Source: JAUWQU01 sp964605095 (GTDB lineage Bacteria > Planctomycetota > Phycisphaerae > SM23-33). From it: a stretch of DNA of 6,193 nt. The translations under genes and the position numbers were made by a program. Position 1 is the first letter of the stretch, and every line of letters begins with the position of its first letter. The stretch lies in the NCBI GenBank assembly GCA_964605095.1, contig CAZSBS010000275.1, positions 1-6,193 on the forward strand. Direction: 5' to 3'. Below, piece by piece: positions 1 through 4,974 of the stretch. The notes under the pieces were generated by a model, which had not been told where the DNA came from, searched no databases, and saw only the letters and a program-made list of their open reading frames with translations.

Positions 1-24
1 GCCGCCGCGTGTCGTGGCCGCTTG

Positions 25-38
25 CCGGCAAAAAGCGG
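25..38 (+). repeat. 14-bp direct repeat CCGGCAAAAAGCGG, copy 1
   Basis: An exact 14-bp match to 156-169, 131 bp downstream. A near copy with one A fewer lies in inverted orientation at 3122-3134, inside the low-complexity tail of the minus-strand Cys-rich gene. The function is unknown; it could be a short dispersed repeat or a binding site. Confidence 0.55.
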
Positions 39-155
39 GATTGGCAGGCACTGCTTCATGACCCTGACTTTCGACCGCCGCCGCGGGCCGCTTCCCTCCA
101 GCCACGCGGGGCGCCTTGTTGCGAAAGCCTGCCTTCCCTGGCTTGGCTGGTTCTT

Positions 156-169
156 CCGGCAAAAAGCGG
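156..169 (+). repeat. 14-bp direct repeat CCGGCAAAAAGCGG, copy 2
   Basis: Second exact copy of the motif at 25-38. The next base differs (C here, G in copy 1). The flanking sequence is otherwise not similar, so this is a short motif repeat and not part of a longer duplication. Confidence 0.55.
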
Positions 170-461
170 CAAGACTGTCAAAAAAGCTTATCAAGCCGCC
201 GGCCGGTGCGACATCGAGTTGCCCGGCCTGCATTCAAATCGTACCACGCTTGGCGAAAACCGTCAATCCCCCCGCCGATTAGGCCCATACCGCTGCCTCC
301 GGCGAAGCTACGCCAATAACACTCGCATTTACAATGTCTTATGAAAAAGGCCCGCGGTAAAAGCCCTGGACCTTGTTTGGCAAGCGGGATTTCCTGCCCC
401 AGCCGACAGGCGAGCAAAATCGCCCAGTTTGCGTAATCCTTTCAGACCGAACTCACGGACT

Positions 462-476
462 CCCCCCCCCTGGGGG
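462..476 (+). repeat. C9 homopolymer followed by T and G5
   Basis: Nine consecutive C, one T and five G. The two runs are complementary and could fold into a G/C-only hairpin. The tract lies about 190 bp before the preferred start of the sigma-54 activator. A second, longer C tract (12 C) lies just after that gene. Homopolymers of this length are prone to slippage, so the exact length may also be a sequencing error. Confidence 0.6.
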
Positions 477-616
477 CGACTGCCGCACTTTACGGTATTT
501 CAACCGGCTTTGCCGGCGGAAATGTTACAGTCGCAACGGATTGTCCGACAAACTATGCCGGTCGGCCAATATGAGATTTTCTGGGTGAAAATCCTGCTCA
601 TGTTCAGGTTTTGTAC

Positions 617-644
617 TTGCAAAAATCGCAAAGTCTGGTATAAG
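617..644 (+). promoter_or_regulatory. Possible sigma-70-type promoter before the sigma-54 activator
   Basis: TTGCAA (617-622) and TATAAG (639-644) are separated by 16 bp. Each matches its consensus at four or more positions. A start of transcription near 651 would leave almost no leader before the GTG at 657. The same bases also contain the AAGGGA that could serve as its ribosome binding site, so the two readings compete. Based on motif spacing only. Confidence 0.3.
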
Positions 645-656
645 GGAATACCGGAG

Positions 657-1805
657 GTGCGGCGAGCCGCTCAACTTGCCGTATCACGTGGAGTGCTCAG
701 TCATATTGGTCAGCATCTTTCGGAAGAACGTGAGGCTCGGCAAGCCCTCGCTCAGGCACGCTCGAGTATGGAAGATGGAGGAAACAAATGGTCAAGTCTT
801 GTGGGCTTATCCCTGCAAGACGAGGATCCGCGGGTTCTGAAACTCATTGGCCCCAGCCGTCTTTTCCAGCAAGTCCTCCGTATTGTGGACTCTGTGGCGA
901 CGAATGATTGCGTCGTCCTGCTGGAAGGCGAATCTGGAACGGGCAAGGAGCTTCTGGCGCGGCGGATCCATCTGCGCAGCCAGCGCCATTCCGCGCCGTT
1001 CATTCCCGTCAACTGCGCCTCGATAAGCGAGACCCTCTTCGAGAGCCAGTTCTACGGCCACCTCAAGGGCGCGTTCACCGGCGCAGCCGTCGACACACTT
1101 GGCGTTGTCCGTGCGGCCCAGGCCGGCACGCTGCTGCTCGACGAGGTCGGCGACATGCCGCTGCACCTTCAGCCAAAGCTGCTGCGGCTGCTTCAGGAGC
1201 GGGAGGTCATCCCAGTAGGCGCAGCCAGGCCAGTGCCTGTTGACGTGCGGTTCGTGGCGTCGACAAACCACAGCCTGGCCAAGCATGTTCAGGATGGCAT
1301 GTTCCGAAGCGACCTGTACCACAGGCTCAATATCGTTCGCATCGAGATTCCGCCGCTCCGCACCCGCCCGGATGACATTGAGCCTCTGATCGACCACTAC
1401 CTCGGCTATTTTGCAAGCCAGTACCGCCGCCCGTGTCGCGATCTTTCCCGGCGACTGCGGGACATGCTGGTGGCCTACCCATGGCCTGGCAACATCCGCG
1501 AGCTTTGCGGCTACATCGAGCGCCTCTACGCGGCGAACCTGCCGCCCATGCCACCGACCCTGGGAACCTGGAACGACGGCTACGCCTCCGCCGGTCAGCC
1601 TGTACACACCGCTCCCAGCCGAATGCCCTTTGACCAGACAACCGTGCCCGTGGCCTGCTCGCTGGCCCAGGCCGAGCGACGAGCCATACAGTTCGCCCTC
1701 GAGATGACGGGCTACAACCGCACCGAGGCAGCCAAGCTGCTGAACATTCACCGCAGCACGCTGATCCGCAAGATCCGCTTGATGGGCCTGGACGCAGTCC
1801 TGTAA
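657..1805 (+). CDS. Sigma-54-dependent transcriptional activator (AAA+ plus Fis-type HTH), no sensory domain
   Basis: A bacterial enhancer-binding protein that uses ATP hydrolysis to remodel RNA polymerase holding sigma-54. Numbered from the GTG at 657 (382 residues), the AAA+ core spans about 61-296: Walker A GESGTGKE (91-98), the sigma-54-contacting GAFTGA loop (138-143), Walker B LLLDE (159-163), sensor I STN (202-204), the arginine-finger segment FRSDLYHRL (216-224) and the sensor II segment PWPGNIREL (275-283). All key residues are present, so it should be active. A linker (about 295-334) joins a C-terminal Fis-type helix-turn-helix (about 335-379, with TEAAKLLNIHRSTLIRKI). The first 60 residues are mostly helical with no recognisable receiver, PAS or GAF domain, so control must come from a partner. 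The start is uncertain: GTG 657 has AAGGGA nine bases upstream; ATG 600 is in frame but follows poorly coding-like sequence; ATG 768 lacks a ribosome site. Family certain, target genes unknown. Confidence 0.93.
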   Translation: MRRAAQLAVSRGVLSHIGQHLSEEREARQALAQARSSMEDGGNKWSSLVGLSLQDEDPRVLKLIGPSRLFQQVLRIVDSVATNDCVVLLEGESGTGKELLARRIHLRSQRHSAPFIPVNCASISETLFESQFYGHLKGAFTGAAVDTLGVVRAAQAGTLLLDEVGDMPLHLQPKLLRLLQEREVIPVGAARPVPVDVRFVASTNHSLAKHVQDGMFRSDLYHRLNIVRIEIPPLRTRPDDIEPLIDHYLGYFASQYRRPCRDLSRRLRDMLVAYPWPGNIRELCGYIERLYAANLPPMPPTLGTWNDGYASAGQPVHTAPSRMPFDQTTVPVACSLAQAERRAIQFALEMTGYNRTEAAKLLNIHRSTLIRKIRLMGLDAVL

Positions 1806-1864
1806 TTAGTGTAGTGCGTCGAACAGACTGTCAATTGTCATGGGTTCAAAAGCCCGGACAAGTT

Positions 1865-1876
1865 CCCCCCCCCCCC
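1865..1876 (+). repeat. C12 homopolymer tract
   Basis: Twelve consecutive C, 60 bp after the stop codon of the sigma-54 activator. It is the longest homopolymer in the window. It could be a slippage-prone (contingency) tract or an assembly/sequencing artefact; sequence alone cannot separate these. Confidence 0.65.
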
Positions 1877-2086
1877 GCCACAATTGCCGGATGCACCACC
1901 TTGCCGATGAAGCACTCACGTACACCGTTCCCTTGGACCGATATAGCCGGGTAGCGTGGCGGGGGTTTCGTGCGCCGCAAATTTCGATGCTGTCGCATCC
2001 CGCGGCGCTCAGTCGCATCTTGCGACAGTTACTGCGGCAATCTGCGGCGCGCGATGCACTGAGGCGTGAATACGGCATGAAAAACC

Positions 2087-2117
2087 AAGACCGTAAGGCC
2101 TTACAGTACAAAGTCTT
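2087..2117 (+). promoter_or_regulatory. 12-bp perfect palindrome with outer arms, possible operator
   Basis: GTAAGGCCTTAC at 2093-2104 is a perfect palindrome. It is framed by AAGAC (2087-2091) and its complement GTCTT (2113-2117), set unevenly at 1 and 8 bases from the core. It lies about 75 bp before the ribosome site of the receiver-like gene, where a dimeric regulator, possibly the upstream activator, could bind. Its role is inferred from position only. Confidence 0.3.
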
Positions 2118-2175
2118 GAAGTTTATCAGCAAAAAACAACTGCGAGCGGCACAACGGTTGCCTTAATAGAGATCC

Positions 2176-2184
2176 GGAGAGGAG
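2176..2184 (+). promoter_or_regulatory. Ribosome binding site GGAGAGGAG deciding a TTG or ATG start
   Basis: The strong purine-rich GGAGAGGAG ends 7 bases before TTG 2192 and 13 bases before the in-frame ATG 2198. The spacing favours the TTG, the codon type favours the ATG. The two starts differ by only two residues. Confidence 0.6.
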
Positions 2185-2191
2185 CCTGACA

Positions 2192-2653
2192 TTGAATATG
2201 AGGGAGCAACATGGGTCGGCGATTAGGCCGACCACTGGTCGGAGTGTATGTGCTGTAATGGCTTGCTCCGACATGCAAGAGGCCGTCCAAGTTGGACGAT
2301 GCCTATCAGAACTGAATATGGGTTGCCTCGTGACGTATCTGAAGGCGGAGGATCTGGCGCTCAACGCCCCTGCCGGGCCGGTGGCACTGGTGATTCTGGC
2401 GACGGACGACTCGACCGCGGTGCTCAGACGGACGCTCGTCTGGCTGCGCAACCGCTGGCCGGGATGCCCGATCTCCGTGGTCGGCAACACCGGTTGCGGA
2501 GATTATGAGATGGCCGCCCGGGAAAACGGCGCAATGTACGTGACGCGCCCGGTCCGGGATGCCGAATGGTCGGCCATCTTGTCGCACGCCTTCTGCCGCA
2601 TCCGCAAACTGCTCGCGGGCGCGGGTGAACAAAACGAGGCAACAAAGCCGTAA
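2192..2653 (+). CDS. Stand-alone degenerate receiver-like (pseudo-receiver) protein
   Basis: A 153-residue soluble protein whose whole length fits one response-regulator receiver fold. Strands and helices alternate: beta1 about 18-26, alpha1 27-42, beta2 45-50, beta3 64-70 (VALVILA), alpha3 74-90, beta4 93-99 (PISVVGN), alpha4 104-113, beta5 115-120 (MYVTRP), alpha5 123-141. The phosphotransfer residues are missing or altered: no Asp at the end of beta3 (Ala70/Thr71, with Asp72-Asp73 just after), only one acidic residue after beta1 (Asp27), Gly in place of the beta4 Ser/Thr, and Arg119 in place of the conserved beta5 Lys. It probably works by protein contact and not by phosphorylation. There is no DNA-binding domain. 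It follows a sigma-54 activator that itself lacks a receiver, which suggests that the two interact; this is inference. Another Rossmann-like small domain is possible. The start is TTG 2192 or ATG 2198. Confidence 0.85.
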   Translation: MNMREQHGSAIRPTTGRSVCAVMACSDMQEAVQVGRCLSELNMGCLVTYLKAEDLALNAPAGPVALVILATDDSTAVLRRTLVWLRNRWPGCPISVVGNTGCGDYEMAARENGAMYVTRPVRDAEWSAILSHAFCRIRKLLAGAGEQNEATKP

Positions 2654-2665
2654 CCAACGTGAATA

Positions 2666-2997
2666 TGAGGCGCTTGCTTCGTGGGATGTTTCTGGCCCCG
2701 CGATCCGGCAAGCACGATGAGCCTCACTGCGGAGGGTTTCAACTTGGCGCGACTGGGCAAAGCGGATCTGAGCACCCGCTTTAATGTCCTTCTCTGGACA
2801 GCTTGGGGACGCTGAGAAACCCTTCGAGGTAGTGGTCATTGGGACGCCAGTGACGGACCAGCGGGGCTGAGCGCCTGCTGGAAATCTCCGAGCCCTCCTC
2901 CATCGGAGTTTCGTCGCAAAAAGCCTCTCGAGGGGACCATTGCCAGGCGAAGGGCGATGACGATGCCTTGAGCAAGCACCGTCACGCCCATTTTTTT
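2666..2997 (+). ncRNA. Candidate structured RNA or folded 3' UTR ending in a terminator
   Basis: No plus-strand frame of useful length exists here, but complementary segments follow each other closely. Nested at the left: TGAGGC 2666-2671 with GCCTCA 2721-2726, GCTTGC 2672-2677 with GCAAGC 2708-2713, and CGTGGG 2680-2685 with CCCGCG 2697-2702 (one G-U). Then hairpins: 2759-2765/2776-2782 (7 bp), 2785-2789/2796-2800 (5 bp), 2835-2842/2847-2854 (8 bp, GACG loop), 2858-2865/2874-2881 (8 bp, one G-U), 2881-2891/2903-2912 (10 bp, one bulge), 2924-2927/2932-2935, and the terminator stem 2952-2989 with T7. The pairings were found by eye and GC-rich DNA gives chance hairpins, so this is a hypothesis. 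It carries no signature of RNase P RNA, tmRNA, 4.5S RNA or a group I/II intron that I can recognise. It could be processed from the receiver-like gene's transcript or have its own promoter. Confidence 0.35.
2952..2997 (+). terminator. Strong rho-independent terminator
   Basis: GGGCG (2952-2956), bulged A, TGACG (2958-2962) pair with CGTCA (2980-2984) and CGCCC (2985-2989). The loop can fold further, with CTTG (2967-2970) against CAAG (2973-2976). One A and then seven T (2991-2997) follow. The T run is on the plus-strand 3' side only, so it stops transcripts from the receiver-like gene and the non-coding segment before they enter the convergent minus-strand gene that ends at 3064. Confidence 0.8.
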
Positions 2998-3063
2998 GCG
3001 CACTAATAATCTGAATAGACTTCAGGCTGCGGGCTTCAGGGGGAGAAGCTACAAGGGAAGGCT

Positions 3064-3339
3064 TCAGGTGACTTCGGTCCCACGCCCGCGCGGAGCCTGG
3101 TGCCTGTGGTCTGAACCATTTCCGCTTTTGCCGGTTCCGCTTTTGCTTTTACCGGTTCCAGGTTCCGTTTTTCTCCCCCCGCGATACCGGCACGGGGTGT
3201 TCTTGTCGACCAGCCTGCCAAGTTTCTTGCAGTACACCGCCGCCATAGTCCGGCAGATGCCGGCGCTGTCGGCCGGAGGAAAGTCGGCGTGCGGACAGGA
3301 GAACCCGCAGAACTCCGGTATGTCAGTCTCAGCTTCCAT
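3064..3339 (-). CDS. Small Cys-rich protein of unknown function
   Basis: A 91-residue soluble protein with no signal peptide. Residues 1-52 look like a real compact domain: FCGFSCPHADFPP, then GICRTMAAVYCKKLGRLVDKNTPC. Five Cys (11, 15, 29, 37, 50) in a C-x3-C, C, C, C pattern suggest metal (Zn) or Fe-S binding. The style resembles small conserved orphan proteins of environmental bacteria, but I cannot name a family. Residues 56-91 are low-complexity (repeated GTGKS) and encoded by an imperfect DNA repeat of GGAACC and GCAAAAGC units, so the tail may be expendable or an extension. The ATG at 3339 is preceded by only a weak GAGA-type ribosome site. It is convergent with the genes to its left and divergent from the secreted protein gene to its right. 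The overlapping plus-strand frame (2996-3442) lacks protein character. Confidence 0.6.
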   Translation of the reverse strand: MEAETDIPEFCGFSCPHADFPPADSAGICRTMAAVYCKKLGRLVDKNTPCRYRGGRKTEPGTGKSKSGTGKSGNGSDHRHQAPRGRGTEVT

Positions 3340-3365
3340 CTGGTATCATTCTCTTTGTAGGCTCT

Positions 3366-3384
3366 TTCGTGAAGAACTCGCGAA
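3366..3384. promoter_or_regulatory. Inverted repeat before the Cys-rich gene
   Basis: TTCGTGA (3366-3372) and TCGCGAA (3378-3384) are complementary at 6 of 7 positions plus one G-U pair, around AGAAC. The element lies 27-45 bases upstream of the minus-strand start, where an operator or leader hairpin could control that gene. No clear -35/-10 pair was found for the minus strand. Confidence 0.2.
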
Positions 3385-3481
3385 AAAGGATAATGTACAT
3401 TCATCGCCACGACGGGGCCGCCACCTGCAGTGTCTATTGTAACTCGCCGACCATCGCGGACGGCCGAAACAATGGGGCATA

Positions 3482-3513
3482 TTGCAATTGCCGGACGATA
3501 ACGTCGTTATACA
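3482..3513 (+). promoter_or_regulatory. Promoter-like pair with a 13-bp palindrome on the -10
   Basis: TTGCAA (3482-3487) and TTATAC (3507-3512) are 19 bp apart, slightly long for a sigma-70 promoter. ATAACG-T-CGTTAT (3498-3510) is a perfect inverted repeat that covers the spacer and most of the -10. This is the classic position for a repressor operator. It lies 46-77 bp upstream of the start of the secreted TPR/coiled-coil protein. Confidence 0.35.
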
Positions 3514-3519
3514 AACAGG

Positions 3520-3537
3520 GCCGGCAATCTTGCCGGC
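3520..3537 (+). promoter_or_regulatory. Leader hairpin GCCGGCAA/TTGCCGGC
   Basis: A perfect 8-base inverted repeat with two bases between the arms, just before the ribosome site TAAGGAG (3545-3551, seven bases before ATG 3559). A similar GCCGGC hairpin lies at the same relative place before pdxJ (5679-5695). It may stabilise the 5' end of the mRNA or affect translation. Confidence 0.45.
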
Positions 3538-3558
3538 GGTTCAGTAAGGAGCGCGGCC

Positions 3559-4902
3559 ATGAAGATAACCCGTCGTATCGCGGCCAGGATGGCGGCACTT
3601 GCGGTGTTGGCTTTGCCGGTATGCGCGATAGCGCAGCCCGCGGCCGGCGGCCTTGCCGGCCTGGAGGTGGACGGACTTACAAAGTGCGTCCAGTCGATAG
3701 ACTCCGCCACTACTCCCGACGCCGCGGCAAACGCGTACGCCAAGGGCTGCACGATGAACCGTCGCAGTTCGAAGCTTCAGTTGGCGTATCTCCGCAAGAT
3801 GCTCCAGTTGGGACGGCCCGACATCGCGCTGTTCTCGGCCGGGGAACTGTCGGTGATCGATCCGAAGTCCGGTTTGGCGTGGGGAACGCTGGCCTACATG
3901 CAGGCCAAGAAGGCCCAGTACCTTGCGGCCCTGACGCCCGCCGTGAGGGCGGTGGAGTTCGAGCCGAAGAACGAGCCGATCTGCCAGAACGCCGCGCAGC
4001 TCGTGGCGTGGTACGAGGCCGGCAAACGCGGCAACGTGGATGCCGAAGTCGCCCGGACCATGAAGGGCCTTCGCTCGGCCAGCAAGGAATTCGCCGCCGC
4101 CTACAAGCGAGCCAAGGAGGCCTTCAAGAAGCTCGCCGACGTCAAGGCCGACAAGGACAAGCAGGCCAGCCTGGCCGAGGCGGTAGCCAAGATGGCCGAG
4201 GCAGAGTACAAGAAATTCGCCGACCAGCTCAAGAGCGCCGGGCAGACCTACGACAAGGAGGTCCAGCGGCTTCGGGACGCCCAGCAAGATCTCAACCGGC
4301 TTAATTCCAACAACAACAACAACAACAACAACTCCCGCAGGGGCGGCTACAACCCGCAGCAAAACAACCAACCGCAGCGCGACAGCATCCAGCGCCGAAT
4401 TAACGACATCAATAAGAACCTCCGGCAGCAGGAAGACGCGGGCAGGAAGATCCACAACGAGGTGGACAAGGCGAAGAAGGAGGCCCTATCCAAGCGCGAC
4501 CAGGCCACCAGGCTCGCTCGCGAGGCCAAGAAACTGGCCGAGGACATGCCGGACAACTTCGGCTGGCTCCCGCCGGCAGTTGACGGCGTGGCGACGCCGG
4601 ACGCGACGGTCGCCAAGCCCGCCTCCACCGGCCAAAAGACCGCCAAACCCGCGTCGTCATACCTCGTGCCCAACCAGCCCGCGACCCCATCGGCCGGAAC
4701 CCAGCAAGCGCCAATAGAGCAGCGGCTCGCCGAGGCCCAGGCGGCAGACAAGCTCCAAATGGCCAAGCTCTGCCTTGCCAGCAACGACGCCGTCATGAAA
4801 GCCCGCGCACGCGAACTGCTCGAGGAAATCGTGACCAAGTTCGCTTCCACACCCTCGGCCGCCGAGGCAAAGCAACTGCTGGCAAAAGAAGGTAGCCAGT
4901 AG
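3559..4902 (+). CDS. Secreted TPR/coiled-coil protein with poly-Asn linker
   Basis: A 447-residue exported protein of unknown specific role, probably periplasmic. In order: a Sec signal peptide (KITRR, hydrophobic AALAVLALPVCA, likely cleavage after AIA at 25); a TPR-like helical repeat region about 40-155 (GRPDIALFSAGELSVIDPKSGLAWGT, then AVEFEPKNEP); a charged coiled coil about 165-248; an Asn/Gln/Arg-rich linker about 249-277 with eight consecutive Asn (251-258); a second coiled coil about 278-330; a Pro/Ala/Thr linker about 338-385; and a C-terminal helical pair about 386-445 (KARARELLEEIVTKFASTPSAAEAKQLL), typical of TPR-type ends in envelope proteins. The start is well supported by TAAGGAG seven bases before the ATG and by the signal peptide. 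The last residues (GSQ) and the stop codon lie inside a GGTAGCC repeat. A lipoprotein gene follows 72 bp later, suggesting a shared transcript. A role as a cell-envelope scaffold is inference. Confidence 0.9.
   Translation: MKITRRIAARMAALAVLALPVCAIAQPAAGGLAGLEVDGLTKCVQSIDSATTPDAAANAYAKGCTMNRRSSKLQLAYLRKMLQLGRPDIALFSAGELSVIDPKSGLAWGTLAYMQAKKAQYLAALTPAVRAVEFEPKNEPICQNAAQLVAWYEAGKRGNVDAEVARTMKGLRSASKEFAAAYKRAKEAFKKLADVKADKDKQASLAEAVAKMAEAEYKKFADQLKSAGQTYDKEVQRLRDAQQDLNRLNSNNNNNNNNSRRGGYNPQQNNQPQRDSIQRRINDINKNLRQQEDAGRKIHNEVDKAKKEALSKRDQATRLAREAKKLAEDMPDNFGWLPPAVDGVATPDATVAKPASTGQKTAKPASSYLVPNQPATPSAGTQQAPIEQRLAEAQAADKLQMAKLCLASNDAVMKARARELLEEIVTKFASTPSAAEAKQLLAKEGSQ
4309..4332 (+). repeat. (AAC)8 trinucleotide microsatellite in coding sequence
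   Basis: Eight perfect AAC codons encode Asn 251-258 in the linker between two coiled coils. Copy-number change would alter linker length by whole residues without a frameshift. Confidence 0.85.
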
Positions 4903-4919
4903 CCGGTAGCCGGGAAAAG
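4891..4919 (+). repeat. Heptanucleotide GGTAGCC repeat, left arm of inverted pair
   Basis: Three 7-bp units, GGTAGCC (4891-4897), AGTAGCC (4898-4904) and GGTAGCC (4905-4911), then GGGAAAAG (4912-4919). It matches the reverse complement of 5507-5535 at 28 of 29 positions, with weaker similarity for about 17 more bases toward the lipoprotein gene. The stop codon TAG (4900-4902) of the secreted protein is inside the second unit. Confidence 0.8.
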
Positions 4920-4937
4920 CAGACGGCGGAACCGGGA

Positions 4938-4956
4938 CACAGCACTTGGCTGTGCT
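4938..4956 (+). promoter_or_regulatory. Two alternative hairpins before the lipoprotein gene
   Basis: CACAGC (4938-4943) can pair with GCTGTG (4949-4954). Alternatively AGCAC (4941-4945) can pair with GTGCT (4952-4956). The two pairings exclude each other. The element lies between the upstream stop codon and the ribosome site at 4963-4968, so it could affect coupling or processing of the shared mRNA. Confidence 0.25.
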
Positions 4957-4974
4957 TAGCGCGAAGGAACGCAA

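Larger units (their letters stand above)
1..656. other. Gene-free leader region upstream of the sigma-54 activator
   Basis: No convincing gene is visible. Frames open for up to about 110 codons give Pro/Arg/Ser-rich translations without domain character or a good ribosome binding site, and several overlap each other on the same strand. Positive content: a 14-bp direct repeat (25-38 and 156-169), an A6 run at 180-185, a C9 tract followed by G5 (462-476), a small CCGGC-TTT-GCCGG hairpin (504-516) and a promoter-like pair at 617-644. The frame of the downstream activator is open back to a TTG at 429, but codon use there (Pro/Arg-rich, crossing the C9 tract) does not look coding. Confidence 0.5.
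1806..2191. other. Gene-free spacer between activator and receiver-like gene
   Basis: A 386-bp spacer. It starts with a TGTCA-AT-TGTCA direct repeat (about 1829-1840), then a C12 run (1865-1876), a 12-bp palindrome (2093-2104) and ends in a strong ribosome site (2176-2184). A 108-codon plus-strand frame (1840-2166) crosses the C12 run. Its last third is Lys/Arg-rich and might be a small basic protein, but it has no ribosome site and no family resemblance, so it is not called. Confidence 0.45.

Noticed and set aside
15..30. TGGCCG...GGCA with GG and GC ten bases apart, like a sigma-54 promoter
   Set aside because: It agrees poorly with TGGCAC-N5-TTGC outside the GG and GC, and no gene follows within a useful distance.
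9..344. Overlapping plus-strand frames at the left edge
   Set aside because: Three frames overlap with Pro/Arg/Ser/Cys-rich translations, which is typical of non-coding GC-rich DNA. The frame open from the left edge to 282 could be a gene end but shows no family features.
807..1751. 314-codon minus-strand frame opposite the sigma-54 activator
   Set aside because: It is the antisense shadow of a clearly coding AAA+ gene.
1840..2166. 108-codon plus-strand frame between the two regulatory genes
   Set aside because: It runs through the C12 tract, has no ribosome site at its ATG, and shows no domain; only its Lys/Arg-rich end looks faintly protein-like.
2781..2975. 64-codon minus-strand frame within the candidate RNA
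   Set aside because: No ribosome site or recognisable features; the terminator and hairpins are oriented for the plus strand.
3275..3285. GGAGGAAAGTC resembling the conserved 5' motif of RNase P RNA
   Set aside because: It lies in the coding sequence for DFPP of the Cys-rich protein, and the other conserved RNase P segments are not found at the right distance.
2996..3442. 148-codon plus-strand frame overlapping the Cys-rich gene
   Set aside because: Its translation is Pro/Leu/Ser-rich without domain character; the opposite strand gives a much more protein-like sequence with patterned Cys.
3541..4455. 304-codon minus-strand frame opposite the secreted protein
   Set aside because: A Leu/Val/Gly-rich antisense translation of coiled-coil codons; the sense strand has a signal peptide and a good ribosome site.
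4900..4974. Possible separate promoter before the lipoprotein gene
   Set aside because: No convincing -35/-10 pair in the 72-bp gap; read-through from the upstream gene is simpler.
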